Part shown: piece after piece, positions 8,382 through 18,520 of the stretch | Layout of the letters: every line of letters starts with the position of its first letter | How positions within the stretch are numbered: position 1 is the first letter of the stretch | Source of the DNA: Rikenellaceae bacterium | GTDB lineage: Bacteria; Bacteroidota; Bacteroidia; Bacteroidales; Rikenellaceae | DNA: 64,000 nt | Assembly (NCBI GenBank): GCA_015060045.1 | Contig: SUZH01000005.1 | Coordinates: 62,001-126,000 of the forward strand | Direction of reading: 5' to 3' | Made by a program: the position numbers and the translations under genes | The notes under the pieces: generated by a model | The model's database searches: none | Seen by the model: only the letters and a program-made list of their open reading frames with translations | What the model was told of the DNA's origin: nothing

Positions 8382-10496
8382 TTATTCTATATCCTTACGT
8401 TTACCACTCGCCTTCTCGATGATCTCCTTGGCCAGACCGGCGGGAACCTCCTCAAAATGCGAGAACTCCATCGACGAAGTTGCGCGACCCGACGAAATCG
8501 TACGCAGCACAGTGACATAGCCGAACATCTCCGACAGGGGCACCTTTGCCTTTACGACGCGAGCCGTACCCTTCGACTCCATACCGGTGATCTGACCGCG
8601 ACGCTTGTTCAGGTCGCCGATGATATCACCCATGTTCTCCTCGGGGGTAACAACCTCAACCGACATAACCGGCTCCATGATGATCGAACCTGCCTTGGGA
8701 GCAGCGGCACGATAACCGTTGCGGGCAGCGATCTCGAACGAGAGCTGATCCGAATCGACGGGGTGGAACGAACCGTCCTTCAAGGTAATCTTCATCGAAT
8801 CCATCGGGTAACCGGCCAGAGCACCGTTGGCCATAGCGGCCTCGAAGCCCTTCTGTACCGAGGGGATGAACTCGCGCGGAATGTTACCGCCCTTCACCTC
8901 GTCAACGAACGTCAGACCCATCTTGCCATCCTCGGCGGGACCGATCTCGAAGATAATATCTGCAAACTTACCGCGACCACCGGTCTGCTTCTTGAAGACC
9001 TCACGGTGCTGTACGGTCTGCGTCAGAGCCTCCTTGTAGTTCACCTGCGGAGCACCCTGGTTGATCTCAACACCGAACTCGCGGCGCAGACGGTCAACGA
9101 TGATGTCCAAGTGAAGCTCACCCATACCGCTGATCACAGTCTGACCCGAATCCTCATCGGTGTGAACCGTAAAGGTGGGGTCCTCCTCGGCCAGCTTACC
9201 CAGTGCGATACCGAGCTTGTCGAGGTCCTTCTGCGTCTTGGGCTCAACAGCCAAACCGATCACCGGCTCGGGGAAGGTCATCTGCTCGAGTACGATCGGA
9301 GCGTTCTCGGCGCAGAGCGTATCACCCGTGCGAATCTCCTTGAAACCTACGGCGGCGCAAATATCACCGGCCGTTACAACCTCCAGCGGGTTCTGCTTGT
9401 TGGCGTGCATCTGATAGATACGGCTGATGCGCTCGCGCTTACCGCTGCGTGCATTCAGCACATACGAACCTGCATCGAGCTTACCCGAGTAAACGCGAAC
9501 GAAAGCCAGACGACCTACGAAGGGGTCGGTAGCGATCTTGAACGCGAGGCCGCAGAACGGATCATCATCCGAAGCGTGACGCACCTCAACCTCCTCGGTC
9601 TTGGGGTTCGTACCCTCAACAGCGGGAACATCCAGCGGCGAGGGGAGGAAAGCCATCACATAGTCGAGCAGCTTCTGCACACCCTTGTTGTGGAACGACG
9701 AACCGCAGAGCATCGGAACGATCTGCATCGACATCGTAGCCGTGCGGATAGCCTTCAGCAGCTCATCGGGCGTAATCGAATTGGGATCCTCGAAGAACTT
9801 CTCCATCAGGGCATCGTCCGTCGAAGCGACCTCCTCGATCAGCTTCATGCGCCACTCCTCGGCCTCGGCCTTCATGTTCTCCGGAATCTCGCGGATCTCG
9901 AAGTTGTCACGAACGGTCTTGTCGTCGTAGTAGTAGATAGCATTATTATAAATAAGGTCTACCAGACCCTCGAACTTGTCCTCAACACCGATGGGGAGAA
10001 CAACCGGGAGGGCGGTCGTACCGAAGTGCTCCTTGATCTGCGAGCATACGGCATAGAAATCGGCACCCGTACGGTCCATCTTATTAACGTAACCGATACG
10101 GGGAACGTTGTACTTATCGGCCTGACGCCATACGGTCTCCGACTGGGGCTCAACACCGCCCACGGCGCAGAACGTAGCGATAGCACCGTCCAGTACACGC
10201 AGCGAACGCTCTACCTCGACGGTAAAGTCAACGTGTCCCGGGGTGTCGATAAGGTTGATCTGATACTGCTTGCCCATGTAGTTCCAGAAGGCCGTCGTAG
10301 CGGCCGAGGTGATCGTGATACCACGCTCCTGCTCCTGAACCATCCAGTCCATGGTAGCGGCACCCTCGTGCGTCTCACCGATTTTGTGGGTCTTACCCGT
10401 ATAGAACAGAATACGCTCCGACGTGGTAGTCTTACCGGCATCGATGTGAGCCATGATACCGATATTACGCGTGTAAGTTAAGTCTCTTGCTGCCAT
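8382..10496 (-). CDS. fusA: Elongation factor G (canonical)
   Basis: A 704-residue translocase that uses GTP to move tRNAs and mRNA through the ribosome. All GTPase motifs are canonical: G1 AHIDAGKTT at about 16-24, G3 DTPGH at 84-88 with the catalytic His, and G4 NKMD at 138-141. Domains II-V follow, with the domain IV tip [17 protein letters not shown]. It lies between rpsG and rpsJ in the str arrangement. It is a useful in-window comparison for the divergent EF-G2 at the right edge. Confidence 0.98.
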   Translation of the reverse strand: MAARDLTYTRNIGIMAHIDAGKTTTSERILFYTGKTHKIGETHEGAATMDWMVQEQERGITITSAATTAFWNYMGKQYQINLIDTPGHVDFTVEVERSLRVLDGAIATFCAVGGVEPQSETVWRQADKYNVPRIGYVNKMDRTGADFYAVCSQIKEHFGTTALPVVLPIGVEDKFEGLVDLIYNNAIYYYDDKTVRDNFEIREIPENMKAEAEEWRMKLIEEVASTDDALMEKFFEDPNSITPDELLKAIRTATMSMQIVPMLCGSSFHNKGVQKLLDYVMAFLPSPLDVPAVEGTNPKTEEVEVRHASDDDPFCGLAFKIATDPFVGRLAFVRVYSGKLDAGSYVLNARSGKRERISRIYQMHANKQNPLEVVTAGDICAAVGFKEIRTGDTLCAENAPIVLEQMTFPEPVIGLAVEPKTQKDLDKLGIALGKLAEEDPTFTVHTDEDSGQTVISGMGELHLDIIVDRLRREFGVEINQGAPQVNYKEALTQTVQHREVFKKQTGGRGKFADIIFEIGPAEDGKMGLTFVDEVKGGNIPREFIPSVQKGFEAAMANGALAGYPMDSMKITLKDGSFHPVDSDQLSFEIAARNGYRAAAPKAGSIIMEPVMSVEVVTPEENMGDIIGDLNKRRGQITGMESKGTARVVKAKVPLSEMFGYVTVLRTISSGRATSSMEFSHFEEVPAGLAKEIIEKASGKRKDIE

Positions 10497-10508
10497 TGCG
10501 GTACTCTG

Positions 10509-10985
10509 TTAGAAACGGAAGTGAGCGAATGCCTTGTTGGCCTCAGCCATGCGGTGCATCTCCTCCTTACGCTTGAAGGCGGCACCCTGCTGGTTGTAGG
10601 CGTCGAGGATCTCGGCGGAAAGCTTCTCGGCCATCGTTTTACCGGCGCGCTTACGCGAGAACAGGACAAGGTTCTTCATGGAAATAGAAATCTTGCGCTC
10701 CGGACGAACCTCCATAGGTACCTGGAAGGTTGCACCACCGATACGCTTCGACTTCACTTCGACTTGGGGCGTGATGTTCTCGAGGGCCTGTTTCCAGATT
10801 TCCAGCGGAGACTTATCAGCATCCTTCATCTTCTTACCTACGAGCTCCAATGCATCATAGAAGATCGTGTAGGCAATACTCTTCTTACCATCCAGCATAA
10901 GGTTGTTCACGAAACGGGTCACAGCCACGTCACCGAACTTCGGATCCGGAAGTAGAATTCGCTTCTTAGGCTTAGCTTTTCTCAT
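10509..10985 (-). CDS. rpsG: 30S ribosomal protein S7
   Basis: A 158-residue S7, the primary binder of the 16S 3' domain at the tRNA exit site; in E. coli it represses the str operon. The start [19 protein letters not shown] is typical and the C-terminal [18 protein letters not shown] is complete. It lies 32 bp after rpsL and 12 bp before fusA. Confidence 0.97.
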   Translation of the reverse strand: MRKAKPKKRILLPDPKFGDVAVTRFVNNLMLDGKKSIAYTIFYDALELVGKKMKDADKSPLEIWKQALENITPQVEVKSKRIGGATFQVPMEVRPERKISISMKNLVLFSRKRAGKTMAEKLSAEILDAYNQQGAAFKRKEEMHRMAEANKAFAHFRF

Positions 10986-11017
10986 TGCTTTAAAAAATTC
11001 TTTGTTGTTTAGTCAGA

Positions 11018-11401
11018 TTACTTCTTAGCGGCCTTAGGACGCTTTGCACCATACTTCGAGCGACGCTGACGACGACCATCTACACCAGCCGAGTCGAGGG
11101 CACCACGAACGAGGTGATAACGAACACCCGGGAGGTCCTTCACACGACCACCACGGACAAGCACAATCGAGTGCTCCTGCAAGTTGTGACCTTCACCGGG
11201 GATGTAGGCGTTGACCTCCTTGCCATTGGTCAATCTTACACGTGCCACCTTACGCATAGCCGAGTTAGGCTTCTTCGGGGTCGTCGTGTACACACGGGTA
11301 CAAACGCCACGGCGCTGCGGACACGCGGCGAGAGCAGGCGACTTCGATTTGTCCTCCATTGCTACTCGGCCGTTACGAACTAACTGTTGAATAGTAGGCA
11401 T
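11018..11401 (-). CDS. rpsL: 30S ribosomal protein S12
   Basis: A 127-residue S12, part of the decoding centre. The start [13 protein letters not shown] at 11401 is family-typical; the frame extends to 11458 without support. Lysines in TPKKPNSA (43-44) and [11 protein letters not shown] (88) are the wild-type residues whose substitution gives streptomycin resistance, so this allele looks drug-sensitive. It is the first gene of the str-S10 transcript, 55 bp downstream of a strong -7 element. Confidence 0.97.
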   Translation of the reverse strand: MPTIQQLVRNGRVAMEDKSKSPALAACPQRRGVCTRVYTTTPKKPNSAMRKVARVRLTNGKEVNAYIPGEGHNLQEHSIVLVRGGRVKDLPGVRYHLVRGALDSAGVDGRRQRRSKYGAKRPKAAKK

Positions 11402-11455
11402 TTTTTTGTCCTTTAATTTGTTAAATTTTCTATCTCCATTGTCCAAAATGGACTG

Positions 11456-11486
11456 CAAAGGTACGCAAAATTTTTAAAAACACAAT
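11456..11486 (-). promoter_or_regulatory. Promoter of the rpsL (str-S10) operon
   Basis: Minus strand: ATTG (11486-11483), 19-bp spacer, TACCTTTG (11463-11456), a perfect Bacteroidota -7. A GTCCATTTTGGAC inverted repeat lies just downstream in the leader. The transcript would begin about 50 nt before the rpsL ATG. Confidence 0.85.
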
Positions 11487-11911
11487 ATATATGGGGTCTT
11501 TTTCAGCCTTTTTCGTACTTTTTTCGTGGTTTTGCCATTCTTTTTGCTGATCGTTTTCGCAAAACTATTTGCTTTGTTTATAGTAATTTTACTAAACTAC
11601 TGATTTTGTGGATGTTCTGTATTTCGCCACATTGCGAGGTCGAAGAGCCGAAATGGCGGAAGGAATGAGAAGATTGAATTTTGTCAAAAACATAAATTCA
11701 AGTGGCGAAAAAGAAAAACCGAGACTGACAATCGGGCGGTGTCGGAATCCTCCTAAATGAGCGAGTTAGCCGATTTACCCAACCGCGACAAAGCCAAATA
11801 ACGGGGATGGAGACACGCCGCAGGCAGGCGGCAAATTCGGATATAGCCGACCCAACATCGGGGCATGCAAAAGCACCCCGAAAGGGGGCAAAATCGCCCC
11901 CGAAAAGGGAT
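11487..11911. other. Intergenic stretch upstream of the str operon, no gene seen
   Basis: About 425 bp without a convincing reading frame. An imperfect inverted repeat at about 11577-11598 (GTTTATAGTAA with TTACTAAAC) is AT-rich and could be an operator. A second hairpin (GGGGGC, AAAATC, GCCCCC) at 11884-11901 lies just beyond the terminator of the neighbouring gene. Nothing else recognisable. Confidence 0.5.
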
Positions 11912-11940
11912 AAAAAAAGCCCGACTTTTCGGGGTCGGGC
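11912..11940 (-). terminator. Terminator downstream of the small membrane protein gene
   Basis: Minus strand: GCCCGAC, loop CCCGAAAA, GTCGGGC, then seven T. It lies 23 bp after the stop at 11964. Confidence 0.85.
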
Positions 11941-11963
11941 AAGGGGTTAAAAGAGTCTAAAAA

Positions 11964-12290
11964 TCAAGCGAAGAGGGAGGCGTAAATCAGGTATATGGCC
12001 ACACCGAAAATGACCACCGACCAGACCACCGTAAGGGCTCCGTCGAGCCACTCGATGCGCTGCTTCCAGGGTTCACTCAGGCGCGGCCCGATCTCCTTGC
12101 CGCGCGCCGTCTGCACACAAATATAGACCACGCGAAAAAGCGTTGCAAAGAGTACCAAGGCATAGGGGATCGCCACTACATCCTCCCAAACACCCGACAG
12201 GGGCACAATCAGCACCAAACCCAGGATGAGCATCGGGCTCAAAACCCGATACAGCGCATCGAATCGGATTGCATCGTAGTACTTATCCAT
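11964..12290 (-). CDS. Small integral membrane protein, function unknown
   Basis: A 108-residue protein that I do not recognise. After a short polar N-terminus (MDKYYDAIRFDALYRVLSP) it has three likely membrane helices: about 20-34, 40-58 and 87-106. A loop containing EIGPRLSEPWKQRIEWLD separates the second and third. The ATG at 12290 is preferred over a GTG at 12296 because an AAGG lies upstream. It stands alone with its own terminator. Single-gene context gives no clue to its role. Confidence 0.7.
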   Translation of the reverse strand: MDKYYDAIRFDALYRVLSPMLILGLVLIVPLSGVWEDVVAIPYALVLFATLFRVVYICVQTARGKEIGPRLSEPWKQRIEWLDGALTVVWSVVIFGVAIYLIYASLFA

Positions 12291-12415
12291 ACGCACCTTA
12301 TTTATTAATTATGCGCAAGTTACAAAAAAACGCAAAATCGGCAAGGGGGCGCAGGGAAAAAGGGACTAAAGGGCGCTTAGAAGTTCATAGCGACGTTGCT
12401 TCGCACACGGGAATT

Positions 12416-12961
12416 CTACTTCACAAGATGCACCCGCCAGCCCTTGCTATACCCACTGCCATTCGAGACGCCATCCACCCAAACCTCGTCGGTGATGTGC
12501 GGATAGTGATGTTTATCCCATTCGAGCACCAGATCAAAGGAAATCTCCGTGGAAGTACCATCACCCCAAAAGACCTCAAATGTTTCGCCCTGATAATCCG
12601 AGGGGGCAAACTCCCCAAAGGAGACAAACCACTGCCCATCTGGATAGATTTGTGCATGCCGGAAAGCGATCGGGAGCGGAAAGGTCGCACGCGTTTGTTC
12701 CATCTCCTCCTCATAGATCACGCCCGGCGGGAGCAACGGATAGCTCTTCCCTTGGTAGGCCACATAGGCCGACTCGACCACATTCCCAACGACCGACGGA
12801 TCGCACAAATCGGCACCCGTTACCTCATCGGTAACAAAGAGCATCACCGAGGGGTTAATAAAATCCCAGATATAATCCTCATAATCTTTCTCATTCGAAC
12901 AAGCGACAAACATTGCCAACAACAACGGCAACATGGCCATTTTCCACCACTGATTTTTCAT
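12416..12961 (-). CDS. Predicted lipoprotein, function unknown
   Basis: A 181-residue protein starting MKNQWWKMAMLPLLLAMFVAC; the lipobox-like FVAC followed by SNEKDYEDY predicts a lipoprotein signal peptide cleaved before Cys21. The mature part is acidic and rich in beta-type segments; VFWGDGTSTEISFDL resembles a PKD/Ig-like strand pattern but is not decisive. The start at 12961 is chosen because the frame upstream (to 13018) adds residues before the signal peptide. No operon partner; no family assignment. Confidence 0.7.
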   Translation of the reverse strand: MKNQWWKMAMLPLLLAMFVACSNEKDYEDYIWDFINPSVMLFVTDEVTGADLCDPSVVGNVVESAYVAYQGKSYPLLPPGVIYEEEMEQTRATFPLPIAFRHAQIYPDGQWFVSFGEFAPSDYQGETFEVFWGDGTSTEISFDLVLEWDKHHYPHITDEVWVDGVSNGSGYSKGWRVHLVK

Positions 12962-13103
12962 AACTAAAAGAGATTGTTTTATAATAAAACGATCCAAAGG
13001 CAAAATACTGCACCACAAAATTAAAAAAAATCATCCAACAAGGCAAACACACAGCTCATTAAACGACATACGATCTCAGATTACGTCCTTATTCTATCCT
13101 CCG

Positions 13104-13136
13104 ATTTTGAATTCTAAATCCTAAATTTTGAATTTC
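13104..13136. repeat. AT-rich AATTTTGAATT-type intergenic repeat (copy 1)
   Basis: TTTTGAATTCTAAATCC followed by TAAATTTTGAATTTC. The same motif recurs in other intergenic spaces of the window (20661-20686, 39281-39300, 43281-43294, 54327-54353). Here it supplies the -33 TTTG of the leuS promoter. Confidence 0.6.
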
Positions 13137-13157
13137 TTTATAATATATGTATCTTTG
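13127..13157 (+). promoter_or_regulatory. Promoter of the leuS operon
   Basis: TTTG (13127-13130), 19-bp spacer, TATCTTTG (13150-13157): a full match to the Bacteroidota consensus. It lies 35 bp upstream of the leuS ATG. Confidence 0.85.
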
Positions 13158-13191
13158 CCCATTAAAATAGGAAAATAACAACTCAAGATCC

Positions 13192-15948
13192 ATGGAATAC
13201 AATTTCAAAGAGATTGAATCGCGCTGGCAGGAGCGTTGGCGCGAGGATAAGACCTATCGCGTCGAGGTCGATACGACCCGACCGAAATTTTATGTACTCG
13301 ACATGTTCCCCTACCCCTCGGGCGCAGGTCTGCATGTGGGTCACCCGCTGGGCTACATCGCCTCGGATATCTACTCGCGCTACAAGCGTCTGAAGGGCTT
13401 CAATGTCCTTCATCCGATGGGCTACGACGCCTTCGGTCTGCCGGCCGAGCAGTATGCCATCCAGACGGGCCAGCACCCCGCCGTGACGACCGAAAAGAAC
13501 GTTGCGCGCTACCGCGAGCAGCTGGACAAGATCGGTTTCTCGTTCGATTGGGACCGCGAGGTTCGCACGTGCGATCCCGCCTACTACAAGTGGACGCAGT
13601 GGGCCTTCCTCAAGATGTTTGCCCACTACTACGACCGCACGGAGCAGAAGGCCAAGCCGATCGAGGAGCTCATCGCCCGCTTCGAAAAGTCGGGCACCGA
13701 AGGCGTTGATGCTGCTTCGACCCTGGAGTTACACTTCACGGCCGAGGAGTGGGCCGCCAAGAGCGAAGCGGAGAAGGAGCAGGTGCTGCAGAACTACCGC
13801 CTCGCCTTCCGCGCCGATACGATGGTGAACTGGTGTCCGAAATTGGGTACGGTGCTGGCCAACGACGAGGTGAAGGATGGTCTCTCGGTACGCGGTGGTC
13901 ACCCCGTAGAGCAGAAGCGCATGAAGCAGTGGTTGCTGCGCGTGACGGCCTACGCCCAGCGCATGCTCGACGGTCTGGATCAGCTCGAGTGGAGCGACTC
14001 GCTGAAGGAGATCCAGCGCAACTGGATCGGCCGCTCGGTAGGTGCGCAGGTCTTCTTCGACCTGGTAGGCAAGGAGCAAAAGTTAGAGATCTTCACGACC
14101 CGTCCCGATACGATCTTTGGCGTAACGTTCATGGTCATCGCCCCCGAGCATGAGATGCTCGCCGAGCTGACCTCGGAGGAGCAGAAGGAGGCCGTCGAGG
14201 CCTACATCACCGAGGCCAAGAAGCGCTCGGAGCGTGAGCGCATGGCCGAGACGAAGCGCGTGAGCGGCGTCTTCACCGGCTCGTACGCCATCAACCCCTT
14301 CACGGGTCGCGAGATTCCGATCTACGCCTCGGATTACGTCCTCTCGGGCTACGGTACGGGTGCTATTATGGCCGTGCCGGCACACGACTCGCGCGACTGG
14401 GCCTTTGCCCGCCACTTCGGGCTGGAGATCGTGCCCGTCGTCGAGGGTGGCAACATCGAGGAGTCTTCCTATGATGCTAAGGAGGGCAAGATGATCAACT
14501 CCGATTTCCTCACGGGCATGGATGTCAAGGAGGCGATTCCGATGATGTTCCAAGAGGTCGAGAAGCGCGGCCTGGGCAAGAAGCTCATCAACTACCGCCT
14601 GCGTGACGCCATCTTCTCGCGTCAGCGCTACTGGGGCGAGCCCTTCCCGATCTACTACAAGGAGGATACGGCCTACCCGCTCTCGGAGCAGAAGCTGCCG
14701 TTGGAGCTTCCCCCGATTGCCAACTTCGGTCCTACGGAGCAGGGCGAACCGCCCCTGGCTCGCGTAGCAGATTGGAAGACGGAGGAGGGATACCCCTTCG
14801 AGCTCTCGACCATGCCGGGCTTTGCCGGCTCGTCGGCCTACTTCCTGCGCTACATGGATCCGCAGAACGATGAGGCACTCGTCAGCCGCGAGGCAAACGA
14901 TTATTGGCGTCAGGTAGACCTCTATGTGGGTGGTATCGAGCACGCTACGGGTCACCTCATGTACTCGCGTTTCTGGAACATGTTCCTCTATGACCTGGGC
15001 TACGTCTGCGAGCAGGAGCCCTTCCGCAAGCTCGTCAACCAGGGTATGATCCAGGGCCGCTCGAACTTCGTCTACCGCGTAGTGGGCACGAATAAGTTCG
15101 TCTCGCTCGGCCTGAAGGATCAATACGAGACGCAGGAGATCCACGTGGATGTAAACATCGTCAAGAACGACATCCTCGACCTGGAGGCATTCAAGCAGTG
15201 GATGCCCGACTTCGCCAACGCCGAGTTTATTCTCGAGGATGGCAAGTACATCTGCGGCTGGGCCATCGAGAAGATGTCCAAGTCGATGTTCAACGTCGTG
15301 AACCCCGACTACATCGTCGACAACTACGGCGCCGACACGCTCCGCATGTACGAGATGTTCCTCGGCCCGCTCGAGCAGTCGAAGCCCTGGGATACGAACG
15401 GCATCGATGGCGTACATAAGTTCCTGAAGCGTCTGTGGCGCCTGTTCTACGACCGCGACGGCAAGTACCTCGTCACGGAGGAGCAGGCAACGGAGAAGGA
15501 GCTGCGCACGCTGCACAAGACGATCAAGAAGGTGACGGAGGATATCGAGCACTTCTCGTTCAACACCTCGGTAGCCGCCTTCATGATCTGCCTCAACGAG
15601 CTGGGCGACTGTTCGAAGCGTGAGATCCTGGAGCCGCTCGTTGTGCTCTTGGCCCCCTTCGCACCCCACATCACCGAGGAGCTCTACCATGCGTTGGGCA
15701 ACACCTCGTCGGTATGCGATGCCGCCTACCCCGTCTGCGAGGAGAAGTACCTCACGCTGGCTGCGTTCGAGTACCCCGTTTCGATCAACGGCAAGCTCCG
15801 CTTCAAGAAGGAGTACGACCTGAACCTCGACCCCGCATCGATTCAGGCCGACGTAGTTACGCTGCCCGAGGCCCAGAAGTGGATCGAGGGTAAGACCCCG
15901 AAGAAGGTGATTGTAGTCAAGGGTAAGATCATTAACATCGTTATCTAA
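13192..15948 (+). CDS. leuS: Leucyl-tRNA synthetase
   Basis: A 918-residue class I aminoacyl-tRNA synthetase charging tRNA-Leu. The HIGH motif is HVGH at 48-51 within [15 protein letters not shown], the CP1 editing domain contains [11 protein letters not shown], and the KMSKS loop is at about 694-698. A segment before KMSKS ([20 protein letters not shown] and following) looks like a lineage-specific insertion. The ATG at 13192 sits 35 bp after a consensus promoter. It heads a run of closely spaced plus-strand genes through the methyltransferase ending at 21658. Confidence 0.98.
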   Translation: MEYNFKEIESRWQERWREDKTYRVEVDTTRPKFYVLDMFPYPSGAGLHVGHPLGYIASDIYSRYKRLKGFNVLHPMGYDAFGLPAEQYAIQTGQHPAVTTEKNVARYREQLDKIGFSFDWDREVRTCDPAYYKWTQWAFLKMFAHYYDRTEQKAKPIEELIARFEKSGTEGVDAASTLELHFTAEEWAAKSEAEKEQVLQNYRLAFRADTMVNWCPKLGTVLANDEVKDGLSVRGGHPVEQKRMKQWLLRVTAYAQRMLDGLDQLEWSDSLKEIQRNWIGRSVGAQVFFDLVGKEQKLEIFTTRPDTIFGVTFMVIAPEHEMLAELTSEEQKEAVEAYITEAKKRSERERMAETKRVSGVFTGSYAINPFTGREIPIYASDYVLSGYGTGAIMAVPAHDSRDWAFARHFGLEIVPVVEGGNIEESSYDAKEGKMINSDFLTGMDVKEAIPMMFQEVEKRGLGKKLINYRLRDAIFSRQRYWGEPFPIYYKEDTAYPLSEQKLPLELPPIANFGPTEQGEPPLARVADWKTEEGYPFELSTMPGFAGSSAYFLRYMDPQNDEALVSREANDYWRQVDLYVGGIEHATGHLMYSRFWNMFLYDLGYVCEQEPFRKLVNQGMIQGRSNFVYRVVGTNKFVSLGLKDQYETQEIHVDVNIVKNDILDLEAFKQWMPDFANAEFILEDGKYICGWAIEKMSKSMFNVVNPDYIVDNYGADTLRMYEMFLGPLEQSKPWDTNGIDGVHKFLKRLWRLFYDRDGKYLVTEEQATEKELRTLHKTIKKVTEDIEHFSFNTSVAAFMICLNELGDCSKREILEPLVVLLAPFAPHITEELYHALGNTSSVCDAAYPVCEEKYLTLAAFEYPVSINGKLRFKKEYDLNLDPASIQADVVTLPEAQKWIEGKTPKKVIVVKGKIINIVI

Positions 15949-15954
15949 ACAGCC

Positions 15955-16830
15955 ATGAAACGACTTTTGTTCAGCCTTTGCGCCCTCCTCTTGGCTGTTG
16001 GCGCCCTGGCACAGGATATGAGCGGTGCAACGCAGGTTATCCGCATCTGGGACAACACGACGGCTCCCCACTCCAATGGGTTGGAGGTAGCCGGTGAAGT
16101 GCGCAACAACCGTCCCGCCCTCACCACCGAGGCAATTCTCTACGTTTACACGCCGAAGAGCGGCCGTCACAACGGTCGTGGCGTGGTGATCTGCCCGGGT
16201 GGCGGCTATCGCCACCTCTCGATGGAGAACGAGGGTTCGCACATGGCCGAGTGGTTTGCAGCGCACGGCTATGTAGCCGCCGTACTGCACTACCGCATGC
16301 CCAACGCCCACCCCGAAGTGCCGCTCGAGGATGCCTGCGAGGCCATCCGCCTGCTGCGCGGTAAAAGCGAGGGGGTTGCTGCGGAGTGGCAGGTCGAGAC
16401 GGTCGGCATTGTCGGCTCGTCGGCCGGTGGTCACCTGGCAGCCATGACCTCGACGATGGGTCAGGAGCGCCCCGATTTTTCGCTCCTGTTCTACCCCGTA
16501 ATCTCGGCCGGCGAGGGTCGCCAGCACAAGGGTTCGTTCGATAACCTGATCGGCGCCAATCGTACCGAGGAGCAGAGCGCATACTATTCGCTCCAAAATC
16601 GCGTTACGAAAGTAACGCCGCCCGCCTTTATCCTCTTCGCCGACGACGACCGTACGGTCCCCTCGGTCAATGGTGCGCTCTACTACGCTGCCCTGAAGAG
16701 CTACGGCATTCCGGCCTCGCTGCACGTCTATCCCTACGGCGGTCACGGCTTCGGTATGCGCGACACGTTCCACTACAAGCACTCATGGATGCCCCTGATG
16801 CTCGATTGGATCGACACAATTTTGAAATAA
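15955..16830 (+). CDS. Exported alpha/beta-hydrolase (carbohydrate esterase-like)
   Basis: A 291-residue secreted hydrolase. A signal peptide occupies about residues 1-20 (cleavage after GALAQ). Oxyanion motif PGGGYRHLS at about 81-89, nucleophile GSSAGG with Ser156, acid in FADDD at about 229-233, and His264 in GGHG. These match the BD-FAE/acetylxylan-esterase-like group common in gut Bacteroidota, so it may deacetylate plant polysaccharides, but substrate cannot be read from sequence. It is 6 bp after leuS and is a paralogue of the gene at 19756. Confidence 0.85.
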   Translation: MKRLLFSLCALLLAVGALAQDMSGATQVIRIWDNTTAPHSNGLEVAGEVRNNRPALTTEAILYVYTPKSGRHNGRGVVICPGGGYRHLSMENEGSHMAEWFAAHGYVAAVLHYRMPNAHPEVPLEDACEAIRLLRGKSEGVAAEWQVETVGIVGSSAGGHLAAMTSTMGQERPDFSLLFYPVISAGEGRQHKGSFDNLIGANRTEEQSAYYSLQNRVTKVTPPAFILFADDDRTVPSVNGALYYAALKSYGIPASLHVYPYGGHGFGMRDTFHYKHSWMPLMLDWIDTILK

Positions 16831-16845
16831 TAAAACACTACATAA

Positions 16846-17931
16846 ATGGCAGATAACAGCATTTTGATTCGTCTGGACGGTCTGAAGCTCAAGTACGAGG
16901 AGATCGGCCAGAAACTGACCGACCCCGAAGTGATTGCCGACGTGAAGCAGTTCATCCAGCTCACGAAGGAGTACAAGGAGTTGGAGCCGATCATCTTCAC
17001 CTCGGATCGTTACCGCACGGCCGTGGCCAACCTGGCCGAAGCGAAAGATACGCTCCTCAACGACAAGGATGAGGAGATGCGCGAGATGGCCCGCGAGATG
17101 GCCGCCGAACTGGAGCCCGAGATTGAGCGCCTGGAGGAGGAGATCAAACTCCTCCTGATCCCGAAGGATCCGCAGGACTCGAAGAACGCCATCGTCGAGA
17201 TCCGTGGTGGTACGGGTGGTGACGAGGCCGCGATCTTTGCCGGCGACCTGCTGCGCATGTACACCAAGTACATCGAGTCGAAGGGTTGGCGTTACGAGGT
17301 AACCTCCTCGTCGGAGGGTGCCGTGGGTGGTTACAAAGAGGTGGTGCTGAAGGTGACGGGCCAGAACGTCTATGGTACGCTCAAATACGAGTCGGGTGTG
17401 CACCGCGTGCAGCGCGTACCGCAGACCGAGACGCAGGGCCGCGTACACACCTCGGCCGCTTCGGTAGCCGTGTTGCCCGAGGCCGAGGAGTTCGATGTCG
17501 AGATCTCGATGAACGACATCCGCAAGGATATCTTCTGCGCATCGGGTCCGGGTGGTCAGTCGGTGAATACGACCTACTCGGCCATCCGTCTGACGCACAT
17601 CCCGACGGGTATCGTCGTGCAGTGCCAGGACCAGAAGTCGCAGCTCAAGAACTTCGACAAGGCCTTCGAGGAGTTGCGTACGCGCGTCTTCAACCTCGAG
17701 TACTCGAAGTACCTCGACGAGATCGCCTCGAAGCGTAAAACGATGGTTTCGACGGGTGACCGCTCGGCCAAGATCCGCACCTACAACTATCCGCAGGGTC
17801 GTATCACGGATCACCGCATCAACTACACAATCTACAATCTTTCGGCCTTCATGGATGGCGACATCCAGGACTGCATCGACCACCTGATCGTAGCCGAGAA
17901 CGCCGAGCGATTGAAGGAGAGTGAGTTGTAA
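16846..17931 (+). CDS. prfA: Peptide chain release factor 1
   Basis: A 361-residue class I release factor recognising UAA and UAG. The GGQ motif (ASGPGGQSVNTTYSA) catalyses peptide release, and RVPQTETQGRVHTSA carries the PxT-type codon-recognition tripeptide of RF1. Full length. It lies 15 bp after the esterase gene and 31 bp before the TonB-C protein, so it is embedded in an operon that mixes translation, DNA repair and envelope functions. Confidence 0.96.
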   Translation: MADNSILIRLDGLKLKYEEIGQKLTDPEVIADVKQFIQLTKEYKELEPIIFTSDRYRTAVANLAEAKDTLLNDKDEEMREMAREMAAELEPEIERLEEEIKLLLIPKDPQDSKNAIVEIRGGTGGDEAAIFAGDLLRMYTKYIESKGWRYEVTSSSEGAVGGYKEVVLKVTGQNVYGTLKYESGVHRVQRVPQTETQGRVHTSAASVAVLPEAEEFDVEISMNDIRKDIFCASGPGGQSVNTTYSAIRLTHIPTGIVVQCQDQKSQLKNFDKAFEELRTRVFNLEYSKYLDEIASKRKTMVSTGDRSAKIRTYNYPQGRITDHRINYTIYNLSAFMDGDIQDCIDHLIVAENAERLKESEL

Positions 17932-17962
17932 CCAAATTCGCAATTTAGCATTCACATTTGGG

Positions 17963-18508
17963 ATGAGGGGAGCTTTCTGGATTCCTTTATTCTTCCTGTT
18001 ATCGGTTGTTGTTCCCGCGAGGGGACAGCAACCGCTTTATATTGTCAACGGCGTGGAGCGCACCGACATGCGGGAGATCGATCCTGAGATCATTGAGCGG
18101 ATGGAGGAGCTGCCGGCCGACGAATTTACGATTGCTCAATACGGCGAGCGGGCTGCCAATGGCGTGGTGATCATCACGCTCAAATACGACGAGCCGGCCC
18201 GTTTCGTGGCCGACACGGTCGGCTTTGCCCGTTACATTGCCCGCCAAATCAAGTGGGGACCCACCGATCCGACGGCGCGCGTTGTCGTCCGCTATCGCAT
18301 TGCCGAGGATGGCTCTATCTCACTTATCGAGACGCTGCAAGCGACCGACAGCCGTCTCAAACGACGTGTCGAGAAGGCCGTTACGGAGTCGCCACGCTGG
18401 GAGCCCGCCCGCAAGGCAGGAAAAGCCGTTGCCACCGAAGGTACGCTGCAGATTCAGCTCCCCGAGGGGCGTCCTCTGCCTCGCCAATTGGAGTTGGTGA
18501 TCCGCTAA
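17963..18508 (+). CDS. Exported protein with SusC-plug-like segment and TonB C-terminal-like domain
   Basis: A 181-residue protein with a signal peptide (MRGAFWIPLFFLLSVVVPARG). Residues about 25-75 (PLYIVNGVERTDMREIDPE and GERAANGVVIITLKY) closely resemble the plug motif of SusC-type receptors, where YVVDG...YGSRAANGVI is typical. Residues about 95-175 (VVVRYRIAEDGSI, VEKAVTESPRWEPARKAGKAV) match the TonB C-terminal fold. Similar two-part modules occur at the ends of Bacteroidota BlaR1/M56 sensors; here the module stands alone without a peptidase or membrane anchor. ATG 17963 is chosen because it begins the signal peptide. Function unknown. Confidence 0.75.
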   Translation: MRGAFWIPLFFLLSVVVPARGQQPLYIVNGVERTDMREIDPEIIERMEELPADEFTIAQYGERAANGVVIITLKYDEPARFVADTVGFARYIARQIKWGPTDPTARVVVRYRIAEDGSISLIETLQATDSRLKRRVEKAVTESPRWEPARKAGKAVATEGTLQIQLPEGRPLPRQLELVIR

Positions 18509-18520
18509 ACACGATCGACG

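Noticed and set aside
8457..10481. 674-codon open frame antisense to fusA
   Set aside because: Shadow of the strongly biased fusA codons; no domain.
14083..16782. 899-codon open frame antisense to leuS and the first esterase
   Set aside because: It mirrors the codon bias of the real GC-rich genes on the other strand, spans two genes and has no protein family signature.
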